Notes: generated by a model from the letters alone, not told the origin. Numbered from the stretch's first letter, positions 16,377 through 25,622 are shown. The stretch: 64,000 nt of DNA from Phenylobacterium sp. (GCF_004299445.1 NZ_SCTC01000050.1:62001-126000); one strand, 5' to 3'. Translations and numbers: made by a program.

Positions 16377-17240
16377 GTGAGCAACCTCTTCCTCTTCGGC
16401 TACGGCTTTTCCGGGCGGGCCCTGGCGCGCAGACTTGCGGCCAAGGGCTGGACGGTCAGCGCCACCTACCGCAACGACGCGACCGCGGCGCAGATCGCCG
16501 CCGACGGCCACACGCCCATCGACCTCGGCGACCGCGACGCCATCACCGATGCGCTGGGCGAGGCCCGGGCGCTGCTCGCCACGGCGCCGCCCGGGTCGCA
16601 AGGGTGCCCCGCGCTCAACAACCTCGTGGGCCCGATGGCCGAGGCGAACGCCTTCCCGGACTGGGCCGGCTACCTCTCGACCACCGGGGTTTACGGCGAC
16701 CGCCACGGCGGCTGGGTGACCGAGGACAGCCGGCTGGCCGCCCAGTCGGTCGAGGGCGCGCGCCGGGTCGGCGCCGAACGCGACTGGCTGGACGTGGGCC
16801 GCGGCATGGGCCTCACCGTCACGATCTTCCGCCTGCCCGGCATCTACGGCCCCGGCCGCTCGGCCTTCGACCGCCTGCGCGAGGGCCGCGCCCGCCGCAT
16901 CGCCGCCCCGGGCCAGGTCTTCTCGCGCATCCACGTCGACGACCTCGCCGCCGGCCTCGAAGCCTCGATCGTCCGCCCTCGCGCCGGCGGCATCTACAAT
17001 CTGTGCGACGACGAGCCCGCGCCCAACAGCGAGGTCATCGCCTACGCCGCCCGCTTGCTGGGGATGGACGTTCCGCCCGAAGTCGCCCTCGCCGACGCCA
17101 ACCTCTCGCCCGCCGCCATGCGCTTCTACGGCGAGAGCAAGCGCGTCTCGAACGCCCGCGCCAAGGCCGAACTCGGCTGGCGACCCGCCTATCCGACCTA
17201 CCGCGAAGGGCTGGCGGCGATCCTGGCCGCAGAAACCTAG
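16377..17240 (+). CDS. NAD(P)-binding epimerase/SDR family protein (YeeZ-like)
   Basis: 287 residues from GTG. The Rossmann loop G-Y-G-F-S-G is at residues 8-13 (LFLFGYGFSGRALARRLA), and the extended-SDR segments YLSTTGVYGDRHGGW, FRLPGIYGPGRS and FSRIHVDDLA are present. It belongs to the atypical short-chain dehydrogenases that lack a clear Y-x-x-x-K, and is probably a cytoplasmic NAD-dependent oxidoreductase or epimerase of unknown substrate. The last 25 codons are repeated, diverged, at 21365-21448. A hairpin follows the stop directly. Confidence 0.85.
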   Translation: MSNLFLFGYGFSGRALARRLAAKGWTVSATYRNDATAAQIAADGHTPIDLGDRDAITDALGEARALLATAPPGSQGCPALNNLVGPMAEANAFPDWAGYLSTTGVYGDRHGGWVTEDSRLAAQSVEGARRVGAERDWLDVGRGMGLTVTIFRLPGIYGPGRSAFDRLREGRARRIAAPGQVFSRIHVDDLAAGLEASIVRPRAGGIYNLCDDEPAPNSEVIAYAARLLGMDVPPEVALADANLSPAAMRFYGESKRVSNARAKAELGWRPAYPTYREGLAAILAAET

Positions 17241-17242
17241 GT

Positions 17243-17262
17243 CCTCCCCCGCAGGGGGGAGG
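17243..17262 (+). terminator. Terminator-like hairpin after the epimerase gene
   Basis: CCTCCCCC-GCAG-GGGGGAGG: an 8-bp G/C stem with a tetraloop, starting two bases after the stop codon. There is no long T-run (GGGTTATGG follows), so its efficiency is doubtful. Confidence 0.5.
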
Positions 17263-17433
17263 GGGTTATGGTGATCGCGGAAACGAGCGACGCTCGTGAC
17301 CAGCGCCTTACGTCGTTCCGAACTGCCCGGGAGTGGGCTCTCCCAACGTCTGGGAACGGGGGCCACCCAGACACAGAAACGCCGCCGATCCTGCGACCGG
17401 CGGCGCGTGTCTGTCAGGCCAACGCGACTACGC

Positions 17434-18186
17434 CTATCGCGCCGGAACTATGCTCAGGTCCGGCCGATAGCGAAGGACCCGATAGTTCGTGCGCCCCACG
17501 ATGCCGGCGGCTTCGGGCGGCAGCTTCGCCGCGGTCGAGGCTTTGGCGAACTCCGCCGGGAAACGGTCCAGGTCGGCGAAGGAGTCGAACATCACCAGGA
17601 CATTGAACTCGTTGGGATCGCCGCCCAGGCCGCTCTGTGACACCAGCACGCCCTTGGCGTTGGTCTTCGCGACAACCGCCGTGAGCGCCTTCAGGTTGGC
17701 CGTGTAGGCCGAGACGCGGCCCGGTGAGACGTTCTGGGTCGAGAGGACCGCCACCTTGGCCTGATAGCCCGGCTTCGGTGCGACGCTGAGTTCCGGCCGC
17801 GCCGTGATCAGGTAAATGCGCGCGTCCGCGACCATCGATCGCGACTTCTCAAAGACCGCTGCGGCCTCCGCCTGATTGCTTGGAGGCGTGTCGTAGCTTG
17901 AGAGCCCCGTAATCGGGCTGACGAAGTAGTACTCGCCACCTGGACCCAGGCTCGTCGACCAGGCCCCGCGTTCCTTGACCCCGCCTTTGATCCGCACGGG
18001 ATTGGCTGTGCTCTTTTGCCAGTCCTGGTACGCCTGTTCCTGGCCGGGCTTCACGTGCACGAGCGTGACTTCCATAACTTGGGGCGCCGCAGGCTGCTGC
18101 GCTAAGACCGCACTTGGCGCCGCCGCAGCGATCGCCAAGCCGCCAAACACAGCAATACATTTCATATTGTATTTGAGTATATTCAT
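17434..18186 (-). CDS. Secreted protein with two alpha-beta-barrel-like repeats
   Basis: 250 residues with a signal peptide (CIAVFGGLAIAAAAPSAVLA). After cleavage there are two similar ferredoxin-like halves: MEVTLVHVKPGQEQAYQDWQ near 40 and a second half, KVAVLSTQNVSPGRVSAYTA, ending LVMFDSFADLDRFP. This resembles NIPSNAP/ABM dimeric alpha-beta barrels fused in one chain. Last of four same-strand genes in this module. Function unknown; a periplasmic ligand-binding or small-molecule enzyme role is possible. Confidence 0.65.
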   Translation of the reverse strand: MNILKYNMKCIAVFGGLAIAAAAPSAVLAQQPAAPQVMEVTLVHVKPGQEQAYQDWQKSTANPVRIKGGVKERGAWSTSLGPGGEYYFVSPITGLSSYDTPPSNQAEAAAVFEKSRSMVADARIYLITARPELSVAPKPGYQAKVAVLSTQNVSPGRVSAYTANLKALTAVVAKTNAKGVLVSQSGLGGDPNEFNVLVMFDSFADLDRFPAEFAKASTAAKLPPEAAGIVGRTNYRVLRYRPDLSIVPAR

Positions 18187-18279
18187 GTTTCCTACCCCGA
18201 CTTAAGCGCATTAATTCTGCGCTGTTTCACATTTCCAAAGTAATTGTGGAAAATTAGAATGGTGGATTTCTGCCAGACG

Positions 18280-18591
18280 TCAGATGTCCATCTCGACCGA
18301 GATCTGACGAAGGACGATGTCGGAGACCGGGTTGGCTCGCGCGGCCGCCAGGATGCCCTGCATCTCGCTGTCCGACGCCAGCTTGTCCTGCGTCGCACCG
18401 AAGTCCGCCCAACTGGGGTGCTCGGTGACGAGGCTGAGGGTCGCCGGCGTCGCGCCATACATCTGCTGAACGATGCGAGCCTTGACCCCCACACGTTCGA
18501 ACACCTTTTTCACCTTGCTCAGCAGGGCGACGGTTTCGTCCGCCTTGCCGTTGTGGGCGCGGACCGTGGTTACGCTCAGGACTGTCGGCAT
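18280..18591 (-). CDS. Small dimeric alpha-beta-barrel protein
   Basis: 103 residues, cytoplasmic. The pattern is beta (LSVTTVRAHNGKADET), helix, beta (QQMYGATPATLSLVTEHPSW), helix (GATQDKLASDSEMQGIL) and a final beta strand, the ferredoxin-like ABM/NIPSNAP layout. A related gene lies 63 bases upstream in the same direction. Function not recognised; many members are small monooxygenases or cyclases, but no catalytic residue can be assigned. Confidence 0.65.
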   Translation of the reverse strand: MPTVLSVTTVRAHNGKADETVALLSKVKKVFERVGVKARIVQQMYGATPATLSLVTEHPSWADFGATQDKLASDSEMQGILAAARANPVSDIVLRQISVEMDI

Positions 18592-18654
18592 GATGGTCTC
18601 CTTGGGTGATGAGATGTGGCGCGAAATCGTGATCGACCCGCACCGGCCTTGACC

Positions 18655-18954
18655 TCAGATCGGCAGCCAGAACGCGGTGTCGATGCTGGGATTGTCGAAG
18701 AGGTCCTCGTCCCGCGCCGCCTGAAGCAGCCGGGCGTAGTCGGGATCAGCGTTGAGCCTGGCCTGCGACGCCTGGAAAGCGGGCAGGTCGTCGTACTGGC
18801 TGATCCAGATGATCTCCTGCGGGCCGCCCAGCCGCGCCGAGACGTTGACGGTCACGCCCGTCTTCTCACGTATCAGCTGGGCCGCCTCATGGGCCCACGA
18901 CGCGGCACGTCCGGGCGAACCCGTGACGCGCACGATCATGGAATAGGTGAGCAT
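18655..18954 (-). CDS. Small dimeric alpha-beta-barrel protein (paralogue)
   Basis: 99 residues, similar in length and layout to the gene downstream: YSMIVRVTGSPGRAASWA, GGPQEIIWISQYDDLPAF, then DPDYARLLQAARDEDLF. The common L-x(6)-D-P/E-x(4)-L-x-A-A-R segment argues for an old duplication. Second gene of the putative four-gene unit, 63 bases after the secreted protein gene. Confidence 0.65.
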   Translation of the reverse strand: MLTYSMIVRVTGSPGRAASWAHEAAQLIREKTGVTVNVSARLGGPQEIIWISQYDDLPAFQASQARLNADPDYARLLQAARDEDLFDNPSIDTAFWLPI

Positions 18955-19017
18955 CGGGAGGTCCTCAGGTCATTCTGGAAGTTCCGGCGGCGCCGGGGAG
19001 GGCGCCGCCGGGCCGCG

Positions 19018-19473
19018 TCAGTCCTTCCAGGCGCCCTGGAGGGTTCCGGCGACGAGTGTGCCCATCTGCGAGAAATTGCCGACCTTGCCGACGTACTTGC
19101 CGCCGGTGCCCACCATGGCGCCCCAGCACGGCGCGACCTGGTCCTTGGGATCCGGCGCACCGCAGACGAGCTGTTGTGAGAGACGGTCCTTTCCGTTCTC
19201 GACCACTTGGCAGATGCCCGCGCTTGGCGTCTCCGCGCCCGGCGTCGACCAGAATATGCACTCGTAGGTCGAGGTTGCAGTCGCGCCGCTGCGGGTCTGG
19301 GTCGTGGCCGTCCCCTTGAGGTGGCCGGCCTGAATAGGGCCATTGGGTCCGACGGCGGGCATCACCAGCGCGATGGCGGGGTCATTCTTGAACACCCCCG
19401 TGAAGGATTCCGCTGAAGCGGGCGCGGCTGCGGCAAGGGTCGAGAGCAGGGTCAGTGCGACGATGATTCTCAT
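19018..19473 (-). CDS. Small secreted protein of unknown function
   Basis: 151 residues with a signal peptide (LTLLSTLAAAAPASA). The mature part contains four Cys (ECIF, ICQVV, LVCGAPD, APCWGA), suggesting two disulfides, and Gly-rich C-terminal strands (GTGGKYVGKVGNFSQMGTL). First gene of the minus-strand module and divergent from the wHTH-TPR regulator across about 260 bases. That gap holds the promoters and shows no gene. No family recognised. Confidence 0.65.
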   Translation of the reverse strand: MRIIVALTLLSTLAAAAPASAESFTGVFKNDPAIALVMPAVGPNGPIQAGHLKGTATTQTRSGATATSTYECIFWSTPGAETPSAGICQVVENGKDRLSQQLVCGAPDPKDQVAPCWGAMVGTGGKYVGKVGNFSQMGTLVAGTLQGAWKD

Positions 19474-19736
19474 GGGCGCCTCTCGGTTTTCTGTTTCGGG
19501 AACAGCGGTTTGTCGGCACTGCGATCTGCGCTAACCTTCCCTGTCCCGGTCGCGCTCTCAGGTCCGAGTGCTGCCGCGGACCGTTTCCGGGGGGGAGGCG
19601 AGAATTTGCCAAGGGCGCGGGTGTCGGCGGGTTGCTCTCCGGCTGTCGCGACGCAGGTGCGTCGCGGAGCACATGAGACGCGCTGCGAGACCCGGCGGAC
19701 ACGGGCTGGAACCGATGATTCGCCGATGAATCGCCG

Positions 19737-21305
19737 ATGAGCGGGTTGCAGACTCCTGGCGCGATCGACCTGGCGCACGAGCGCCGGTTCGCCCTAGGCG
19801 GGCTGGAGGTGCGTCCGTCGACGCGCGAGCTGGTCGCCGGCGGCCAGTCCGAGGTGCTGGAGCCTCGGGTGATGCAGGTGCTGGTGGCCCTGGCCCGAGT
19901 GCGCGGCCAGGTGGTCTCCCGCGACGATCTGATCCAGGCCTGCTGGGGTGGTCGTGCGGTGGGCGAGGACGCCATCAACCGCTGCACTCAGGCGATCCGC
20001 AAACGGGCCGAGGCGCACGGCGGCTTCGCGGTGACTACGATACCGCGGGTCGGCTACCGCCTGGACGAGTCCGCGCTGCCGTTCGCCAAGCCGGCGCTTG
20101 CCGCTCCCATTAAGCCCTCCATCGCCGTGATGCCGTTTGCGAATCTCTCAGGCGACCCTGACCAGGCGTATTTCGCCGAGGGCATGATTGTGGAAATCAC
20201 CAACGCCCTTAGCCGCTTCAAGTCGCTCTTGGTCATCGCCAGCAGCTCCACCCTGATCTTCAACGGCAAGTACATAGATGCTCGGGAGGCGGCCCTTCAG
20301 TTGGGGGTTCGCTATCTGCTCGAAGGGAGCGTCCGAAGAGCCGGGAGCCGGCTTCGCATAAACGTCCAACTTGTCGATGGGTCCGATGGCGCGCAGATCT
20401 GGTGTGAGCGCTTCGAGAGCGCTCTGGACGATGTCTTTGCCCTTCAGGACAGTGTGGCGTTGGCTGTCGCGGGCAGAATCGAGCCGACGGTGCAGTCTGT
20501 CGAGGTCCGGCGGGGGGCGAGCCAGCCGACGACGAACCTGGGCGCCTATGACCTCTACCTGCGCGCCTCAGCCTTGTTTCACGCCTTCGTCGGGGGCCGT
20601 CACTTGGAAGCGCTCGATCTCTTGAACCGGGCCATCGCGCTGGATCCGGATTTTGGCCAGGCGCTGGCCCTGGCGGCGTTCTGCCACCGTCAGATTCTTA
20701 CGAGCGGATCCCCGGGGGACGCCGAAGACCACCGGCGACAGGCTCTCTCCCTGGCAGAACGGGCCCTGAAGGCAGCCACAGACGATGCTGAGGTGCTCGT
20801 TACGGTTGCCGCGGTTCGCGCGTTGTTGGGTGAAGATGGGGACGGAGCCTGCGACCTGGCGGACCGCGCCATCGCCCTGAACCCTGGGTCAGCTGCGGTC
20901 TGGACCTTGAGCGGCGTCACCAGGCTAGCCGCCTGGCGGCCCGAAGCCGCCTTCGAACATGCGCAGGAGGCGATACGGCTCAATCCGACGGGCCGGACGG
21001 GCCAGATCGGAACCATGGGCCAAGTTCGCTTCTGGCAGGGCCTCTACGACGAGGCGGCCGGCCTCTTGGGAGAAGCCGTCCAAGAGGCCGAGTATCCATA
21101 CTGGCACGCTCTGTTCGCATCGTGCCTTGGGCATCTAGGAAAGACTCGGGAAGCCCAGTTGGCCTTGGCGCGTTGCCGCGCCCTGTCACCCCAGGCCCTC
21201 GACGAAATGGCCCACGAGAACATTTCGAGCCGTAGTGGACGCCAGCTGTTCCTGGACGGTATTGCAGCGGCAGAGGGGACGGCTCCGGCGGCAAATCCTG
21301 AATAG
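19737..21305 (+). CDS. CadC-like winged-helix regulator with TolB-like and TPR domains
   Basis: 522 residues. An OmpR-type winged helix occupies about 15-112 (LEPRVMQVLVALARVRGQVV, then DAINRCTQAIRKR and IPRVGYRL). A TolB-N/adenylate-cyclase-associated domain covers about 125-255 (PSIAVMPFANLSGDPDQAYF, LLEGSVRRAGSRLRINVQLV). Tetratricopeptide repeats fill the rest. There is no transmembrane segment, unlike CadC. It is divergent from the four-gene module to its left, which it probably controls in response to protein-protein or small-molecule signals sensed by the TPR part. G+C is somewhat lower than its neighbours. Confidence 0.85.
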   Translation: MSGLQTPGAIDLAHERRFALGGLEVRPSTRELVAGGQSEVLEPRVMQVLVALARVRGQVVSRDDLIQACWGGRAVGEDAINRCTQAIRKRAEAHGGFAVTTIPRVGYRLDESALPFAKPALAAPIKPSIAVMPFANLSGDPDQAYFAEGMIVEITNALSRFKSLLVIASSSTLIFNGKYIDAREAALQLGVRYLLEGSVRRAGSRLRINVQLVDGSDGAQIWCERFESALDDVFALQDSVALAVAGRIEPTVQSVEVRRGASQPTTNLGAYDLYLRASALFHAFVGGRHLEALDLLNRAIALDPDFGQALALAAFCHRQILTSGSPGDAEDHRRQALSLAERALKAATDDAEVLVTVAAVRALLGEDGDGACDLADRAIALNPGSAAVWTLSGVTRLAAWRPEAAFEHAQEAIRLNPTGRTGQIGTMGQVRFWQGLYDEAAGLLGEAVQEAEYPYWHALFASCLGHLGKTREAQLALARCRALSPQALDEMAHENISSRSGRQLFLDGIAAAEGTAPAANPE

Positions 21306-21364
21306 GTCCGCTTCGGATGGTTTCTCCCCGCTGGGTCAGCGCCGGAAACTTGCCGTTCCGAAGG

Positions 21365-21448
21365 GTCGAGGCCGCAACGCTGGGCTGGCGCCCGGCCTAT
21401 CCCACCTATCGCGAGGTACTGGCGGCGATCCTGGCGGCTGAAGCCTAG
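21365..21448 (+). pseudogene. Remnant 3' end of an epimerase gene (second copy)
   Basis: The open frame ends RVEAATLGWRPAYPTYREVL then AAILAAEA and a TAG stop. This matches the last 23-25 codons of the epimerase gene at 16377-17240 (ELGWRPAYPTYREGL...AAILAAET). Nearly all nucleotide differences are at third codon positions, so both copies evolved under coding constraint before this one lost its 5' part. No start or upstream epimerase sequence remains. It marks the right edge of the 17.3-21.4 kb module. Confidence 0.85.
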
Positions 21449-21457
21449 GTTCGCGGC

Positions 21458-22426
21458 TCAGGGCGCATCGACCGGGCGAACGGTGATCTCACACACCACG
21501 CCCTCAGGCTTGTGGTGCAGCTGCACGTCCTCCAGTCCAGGCTGGCGCCTGAGCAGGCGGGTTCCCAGCCCGCGGCGGCTGCTCTCGACCACGGTCGGCC
21601 CGTCTCGCTCGACCCAGCGCAGCAGGACTTCCGGCCCGACGCCATCGGCAGGAGACCAGGTCAGATCGACCCGCCCGCGTTCCACGGACAGCGCGCCATA
21701 CTTGACCGCGTTCGTCGCGAGTTCATGCAGCGCCAGCACCAGCGGCACGCAGGACTCCGCCCGGAGGGTGCAACTCGGCCCCGCCACGCGAAGGCCGCCG
21801 TGATCCCGGAAGGGCGCCAGGGTGCGCTCCGCCAATTGCGCGAGCTCGCAGGTTTCCCAGTGCCCGATCGACAGGAGGTCGTGGGCGTGACCCAGCGCCT
21901 CGAGCCGTCCCTGAAGGATGTGCTGAAACGCCTTCGGGTCCGGCGCACCGCCCTTCACGGTCTGCGCGACGAGGCCCTGCACGACGGCCAGGGTGTTCTT
22001 CATCCGATGCTGAAGCTCGGTGTTGAGAATCCTCTCGCGCTCGTGCGCCGCCTGCAGCCGGACGAGCGCCGTCCGCAGGAGCGCCGCCGCCAGCACGATG
22101 ATTCCCGCCGCCACCAGAAACACCAGCGTCCCGGCCAGATCCCGCTCATGCCCCGCCAGCTGGTAGCGGGGGGGCACGAAGAAGTAGTTGGCCGCGATGG
22201 CCGACAGCAGAACCAGGCCCACCCCTGACCGCCACCCGAGGAAGAGCGTGCCGAGAAGCGCAGCCGGGTAGTAGGTCGGGAACCACAGGGTCATTCCCAG
22301 CCAGGGATCGAGACCCATCCGCATCAGCGTCGGAACCGCGACGCCGACCCCGACCCCGAACGCGGAACTCACGAAGCCTGGCCGGCTTCGCGTCACGGCG
22401 TCCTGCAGCCGAGCAAGGATCGGCAT
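21458..22426 (-). CDS. HWE/HisKA_2-type sensor histidine kinase with DUF4118-like membrane domain
   Basis: 322 residues. The N-terminus has about four membrane spans (20-115) including the DUF4118-like PTYYPAALLGTLFLGWRSG and AANYFFVPP. The phospho-acceptor box is ELQHRMKNTLAVVQ with H140. The N-box ALHELATNAVKYGAL (near 225) and W-V-E (RWVERDGP) are the HWE signature. It autophosphorylates and passes phosphate to a response regulator, none of which is adjacent. Its stop lies 9 bases beyond the epimerase remnant. Confidence 0.9.
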   Translation of the reverse strand: MPILARLQDAVTRSRPGFVSSAFGVGVGVAVPTLMRMGLDPWLGMTLWFPTYYPAALLGTLFLGWRSGVGLVLLSAIAANYFFVPPRYQLAGHERDLAGTLVFLVAAGIIVLAAALLRTALVRLQAAHERERILNTELQHRMKNTLAVVQGLVAQTVKGGAPDPKAFQHILQGRLEALGHAHDLLSIGHWETCELAQLAERTLAPFRDHGGLRVAGPSCTLRAESCVPLVLALHELATNAVKYGALSVERGRVDLTWSPADGVGPEVLLRWVERDGPTVVESSRRGLGTRLLRRQPGLEDVQLHHKPEGVVCEITVRPVDAP

Positions 22427-22449
22427 GTTCGTCTCCGGCTGTGGTCGGC

Positions 22450-22563
22450 TTAGGAAGTCGGCTCAGTTCGGACGCGGGCGCCGGAGAGGACCATATCGGG
22501 CACGCGGAGCGTCACCATGACCTCGTCGCCCGCGAAGCGCCACCTAAAGATGCAGCCGTTCAA
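22450..22563 (-). CDS. Possible 37-residue ORF between hydrolase and kinase genes
   Basis: The frame opens at a TTG right after the hydrolase stop, with the GGAGG of the hydrolase 3' end upstream, and ends 24 bases before the kinase start. The product contains FRWRFAGDEVMVTLRVPDMV, a plausible beta-hairpin. It could be a remnant. Support is weak: no ATG at the start and no known family. Confidence 0.25.
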   Translation of the reverse strand: MNGCIFRWRFAGDEVMVTLRVPDMVLSGARVRTEPTS

Positions 22564-22564
22564 C

Positions 22565-23320
22565 TCAGCTGTTGCATCCGGACACCTCCTCCACCGCCGC
22601 GATCAGCCGGGCGATATCCTGCGGGCGCGACAGGCGGTGGTCGCCGTCCTTGATCAGCGAGAAGACCACGTCCGTCCCCTTCAATCCCTGGGCCAGCTCC
22701 AGCGCGTGGCGCCATGGGACGTCGGGGTCTTCGCCGCCCTGCAGGATGCGGATCGGCATGGTCAGCGGGATCGGCTCGCCGCCCAGGATCGACCACCGGG
22801 CGCCGTCCTCCAGCAGGCCGCGGCTGATCGGATAGGGGTCGCCATATTCGCTGGGCCGCAGCCAGACCCCGTCGGCGGCCAGGGCGGCATGCCCCTCGGG
22901 CGGAATCTCGGGCGTCATCAGCTTCTCGGTGAAGTCGGGCGCGGGCGCCACCAGCACCATGCCGGCGATCCGCTCGGGAACGACCATCGCGGCCAGGCAG
23001 GCGATCCAGCCGCCCATCGACGAGCCCACCAGCACAAGTTCGCCCTCGGTCAGCTCGGCGATCACCGCCAGCGCGTCACGCCGCCAGCGGCTGATCGTGC
23101 CCGCCGCGAAATCCCCGGTGGAGGCGCCGTGGCCGAAGTAGTCGAAGCGCACATAGGCGCGCCGGTTGGCGATCGCCCAGTCGGCCAGCGCCTGGGCCTT
23201 GGTCCCGGTCATGTCCGACATGAAGCCGCCCAGCCACACGACGGTCGGCCCCTCGCCGGCAACCTTCATCCACGCCACACGCTCGCCATCTGGCCGTTCG
23301 AGGAGTCCGCTCGATTCCAT
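22565..23320 (-). CDS. Alpha/beta hydrolase, ABHD10-like
   Basis: 251 residues, cytoplasmic. The order WLGGFMSDMTGTKA, RFDYFGHGAS, the nucleophile elbow G-S-S101-M-G, an Asp in ILQGGEDPDVPW and His in KDGDHRLS gives a full Ser-Asp-His triad with the layout of the ABHD10/acyl-thioesterase group. A thioesterase or carboxylesterase role is likely. It is divergent from the GT4 gene at 23378. Confidence 0.82.
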   Translation of the reverse strand: MESSGLLERPDGERVAWMKVAGEGPTVVWLGGFMSDMTGTKAQALADWAIANRRAYVRFDYFGHGASTGDFAAGTISRWRRDALAVIAELTEGELVLVGSSMGGWIACLAAMVVPERIAGMVLVAPAPDFTEKLMTPEIPPEGHAALAADGVWLRPSEYGDPYPISRGLLEDGARWSILGGEPIPLTMPIRILQGGEDPDVPWRHALELAQGLKGTDVVFSLIKDGDHRLSRPQDIARLIAAVEEVSGCNS

Positions 23321-23377
23321 TCGTCACCCCGCTCGCCGGTGTTCTGTGCGCCTGCGAAACAGTCTAGACAAAGCCCC

Positions 23378-24541
23378 GTGCCCTTACCCCCCGATTTCAC
23401 GCTGCTGCAGGTGGTCCCCGAGCTGGAGACGGGCGGGGCTGAGCAGAGCACGATCGACGTCGCCCACGCCGTGGTTCAGGCCGGCGGCGCCGCCCTGGTG
23501 GCCACGCGCGGCGGGCGCATGACAGCGCGGCTGGAGGCTGACGGCGGCCGGCTGGCCCAGATGCCGGTGCAGACCAAGAACCCGCTGACGATGCTGGGCA
23601 ACGCGGCGCGCCTGGTCAGCCTGATCCGTCAGGAAAAGGTGTCCATCGTCCACGCCCGCAGCCGGGCGCCGGCGTTCTCGGCGCTGTGGGCGGCGCACGC
23701 GACCGGCACGCCGTTCGTCGCCACCTATCACGGCGTCTACAAGGCCCAGTCCGGGCTCAAGCGCTGGTACAACGCGATCATGACCCGCGGCGACCTGGTC
23801 ATCGCCAACTCGGACTACACCCGCGACCACGTCCTGAGTGAGCACGGCATCGACCCCGGCAAGCTGGTCACCATCCCGCGCGGCGTCGACCTGGGTCGCT
23901 TCGACCCCGCCTTCGTGGCGCCCGCCCGCGTCGAGGCTCTGCGCGCCGCCTGGGGGATCTCGGCCGACGACCACCGCACGCGCATCCTGCTGGCCGGCCG
24001 GCTGACCCGCATCAAGGGCCACCTCATGATCGTCGAGGCCGCGCGCCGGATGGCCGAGGCCGGGCGCGACGACTTCCTGATCCTCTTCGCCGGCGACGAT
24101 CAGGGCCGCACGGGCTACGCGGCCGAGGTGCAGGCCGCCATCGATGCGGCCGGGCTGTCGGGCGCCATCAGGATCGTCGGCCATTGCGACGACATGCCGG
24201 CCGCCTACCTGCTGGCCGACCTGGCCATCCTGCCCACCAACGTGCCGGAATCCTTCGGCCGCGCCGCCGTCGAGCCCCAGGCCATGGGCCGCACGGTGAT
24301 CGCCTCGAACCACGGCGGCGTCACCGAGACGATCGTCGACGGAACGACCGGCTGGCTGGCGCCCGTCGAGGACCCCGGGGCCTGGGCCGCCGCCCTTGGC
24401 CGGGCCATCGATATCGGCCCCACCCGCCGCAGGGAAATGGGCGAAGTCGGCCGCAACCGCGCCCGGCAGCTCTACTCGGCCGACGCCATGTGCGCTCAGA
24501 CCCTGGCCGCCTACGAGCGCGTGCTGGAGGCGCGCCGCTGA
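23378..24541 (+). CDS. GT4-family glycosyltransferase
   Basis: 387 residues from GTG at 23378; the open frame further upstream is antisense to the hydrolase. The acceptor-side loop [35 protein letters not shown] and the donor motif [20 protein letters not shown] (E-x7-E) define a retaining GT-B enzyme. The last base of its stop is the first of the next gene's start (TGATG), so it is translationally coupled with the GT9 gene. Likely role: lipopolysaccharide core assembly. Confidence 0.92.
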   Translation: MPLPPDFTLLQVVPELETGGAEQSTIDVAHAVVQAGGAALVATRGGRMTARLEADGGRLAQMPVQTKNPLTMLGNAARLVSLIRQEKVSIVHARSRAPAFSALWAAHATGTPFVATYHGVYKAQSGLKRWYNAIMTRGDLVIANSDYTRDHVLSEHGIDPGKLVTIPRGVDLGRFDPAFVAPARVEALRAAWGISADDHRTRILLAGRLTRIKGHLMIVEAARRMAEAGRDDFLILFAGDDQGRTGYAAEVQAAIDAAGLSGAIRIVGHCDDMPAAYLLADLAILPTNVPESFGRAAVEPQAMGRTVIASNHGGVTETIVDGTTGWLAPVEDPGAWAAALGRAIDIGPTRRREMGEVGRNRARQLYSADAMCAQTLAAYERVLEARR

Positions 24542-25515
24542 TGGCCCGCAACGTCGAGCGCATCCTGGTGATCAAGCTGTCGGCCCTGGGCGACTTCGTC
24601 CTGGCGCTGGCGGCGATGAAGCAGATCCGCAAGGCCCATCCCAAGGCCCACATCACCCTGCTCACCACCCCGCCCTTCGAGGCGCTGGGGAAGATCTGCC
24701 CCTACTTCAACGCCGTCGACACCGGCGGGCGGCCCGAGACGTTCGCGCAGTGGATGGCGCTGCGCAGCCGGATCAAGGCGGCCGGCTACGCGCGGGTCTA
24801 CGATCTGCAGACCTCGGCCCAGTCGAACCGGATCTTCCAGCTGCTGCGGCCCGGCCCGCCGGCCTGGTCGGGCATCGCCTTCGGCTGCTCGCTGCCGCAC
24901 AAGAATCCGCTGCGCAACGGCATGCACACCCTGGAGCGGCAGGCCGACCAGCTGAAATCCGCCGGCATCTGGCCCGACGCCCCCACCGAGCCCGGCTCGG
25001 CCCCGCCGCCCGACCTGTCGTGGATCGCCAAGGCGCGGCCGCCCGAACGGCCGGTGCCCGGCGCCAACAAGCCCCGGCCCTACGCGATCTTCGTGCCGGG
25101 CGGTTCGGCCCACCGCATGGACAAGCGCTGGCCGGTCGAGAAGTACTCCGAGCTGGCGCGCATCCTGTACGGTCGCGGCCTGGACATCGTGGTGGTGGGC
25201 GGCCCGGCCGAGACCGAGCTGGCGCATGCCATCCAGCGCAGCGTGCCGCGCGCCCGCGACCTCACCGGCCGCACCGACTTCGCCAGCGTCGCGCTGCTGG
25301 GCCAGAAGGCCGCCCTGGCCGTTGGCAACGACACCGGGCCCCTGCACCTGGCCGCCGCCGGCGGGGCGCCCACCATCGTGCTGTTCTCCAAGGCTTCCGA
25401 TCCGGCGCTCTCGGCCCCCCGGGGCCGCGTGGCGATCCTGCGCGCCGACAACTTGGCCGACCTGCCGGTGGCCCAGGTGGCGCAGGCCGCGGGATCTTTG
25501 GTCCCTCTGACCTAG
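24541..25515 (+). CDS. GT9-family (heptosyltransferase-like) glycosyltransferase
   Basis: 324 residues. The N-terminal [20 protein letters not shown] and C-terminal [20 protein letters not shown] are diagnostic of the ADP-heptose:LPS heptosyltransferase family. [18 protein letters not shown] is also characteristic. It is coupled to the GT4 gene by TGATG overlap, so the pair probably acts in sequence on the LPS core. The sugar transferred is not proven, since GT9 enzymes outside enterics use other donors. Confidence 0.9.
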   Translation: MARNVERILVIKLSALGDFVLALAAMKQIRKAHPKAHITLLTTPPFEALGKICPYFNAVDTGGRPETFAQWMALRSRIKAAGYARVYDLQTSAQSNRIFQLLRPGPPAWSGIAFGCSLPHKNPLRNGMHTLERQADQLKSAGIWPDAPTEPGSAPPPDLSWIAKARPPERPVPGANKPRPYAIFVPGGSAHRMDKRWPVEKYSELARILYGRGLDIVVVGGPAETELAHAIQRSVPRARDLTGRTDFASVALLGQKAALAVGNDTGPLHLAAAGGAPTIVLFSKASDPALSAPRGRVAILRADNLADLPVAQVAQAAGSLVPLT

Positions 25516-25622
25516 CGCGCGCCTTGATACTGGGGCCCCTGCGCGTCATATACTGGCCCGACGACCGGATCGCTTCGCGCGCGCCGGCGTTTTTTGCGTT
25601 TCAACAGTCCGGAGCACTGCCT

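Noticed and set aside
14233..16380. A 715-codon open frame on the plus strand
   Set aside because: It is antisense to hslO and the beta-lactamase-like gene, both with clear motifs, and its product is a low-complexity Arg/Ala/Gly/His string typical of high-GC shadow frames.
17243..21448. Integrase-type genomic island with att repeats
   Set aside because: The repeated epimerase end is ~80% identical with third-position changes, unlike identical att sites, and there is no integrase.
24396..25622. A long frame continuous with infC on its 5' side
   Set aside because: It overlaps the GT9 gene in another frame and reads as Arg/Ala/Pro-rich shadow; the infC family start lies at 25623.
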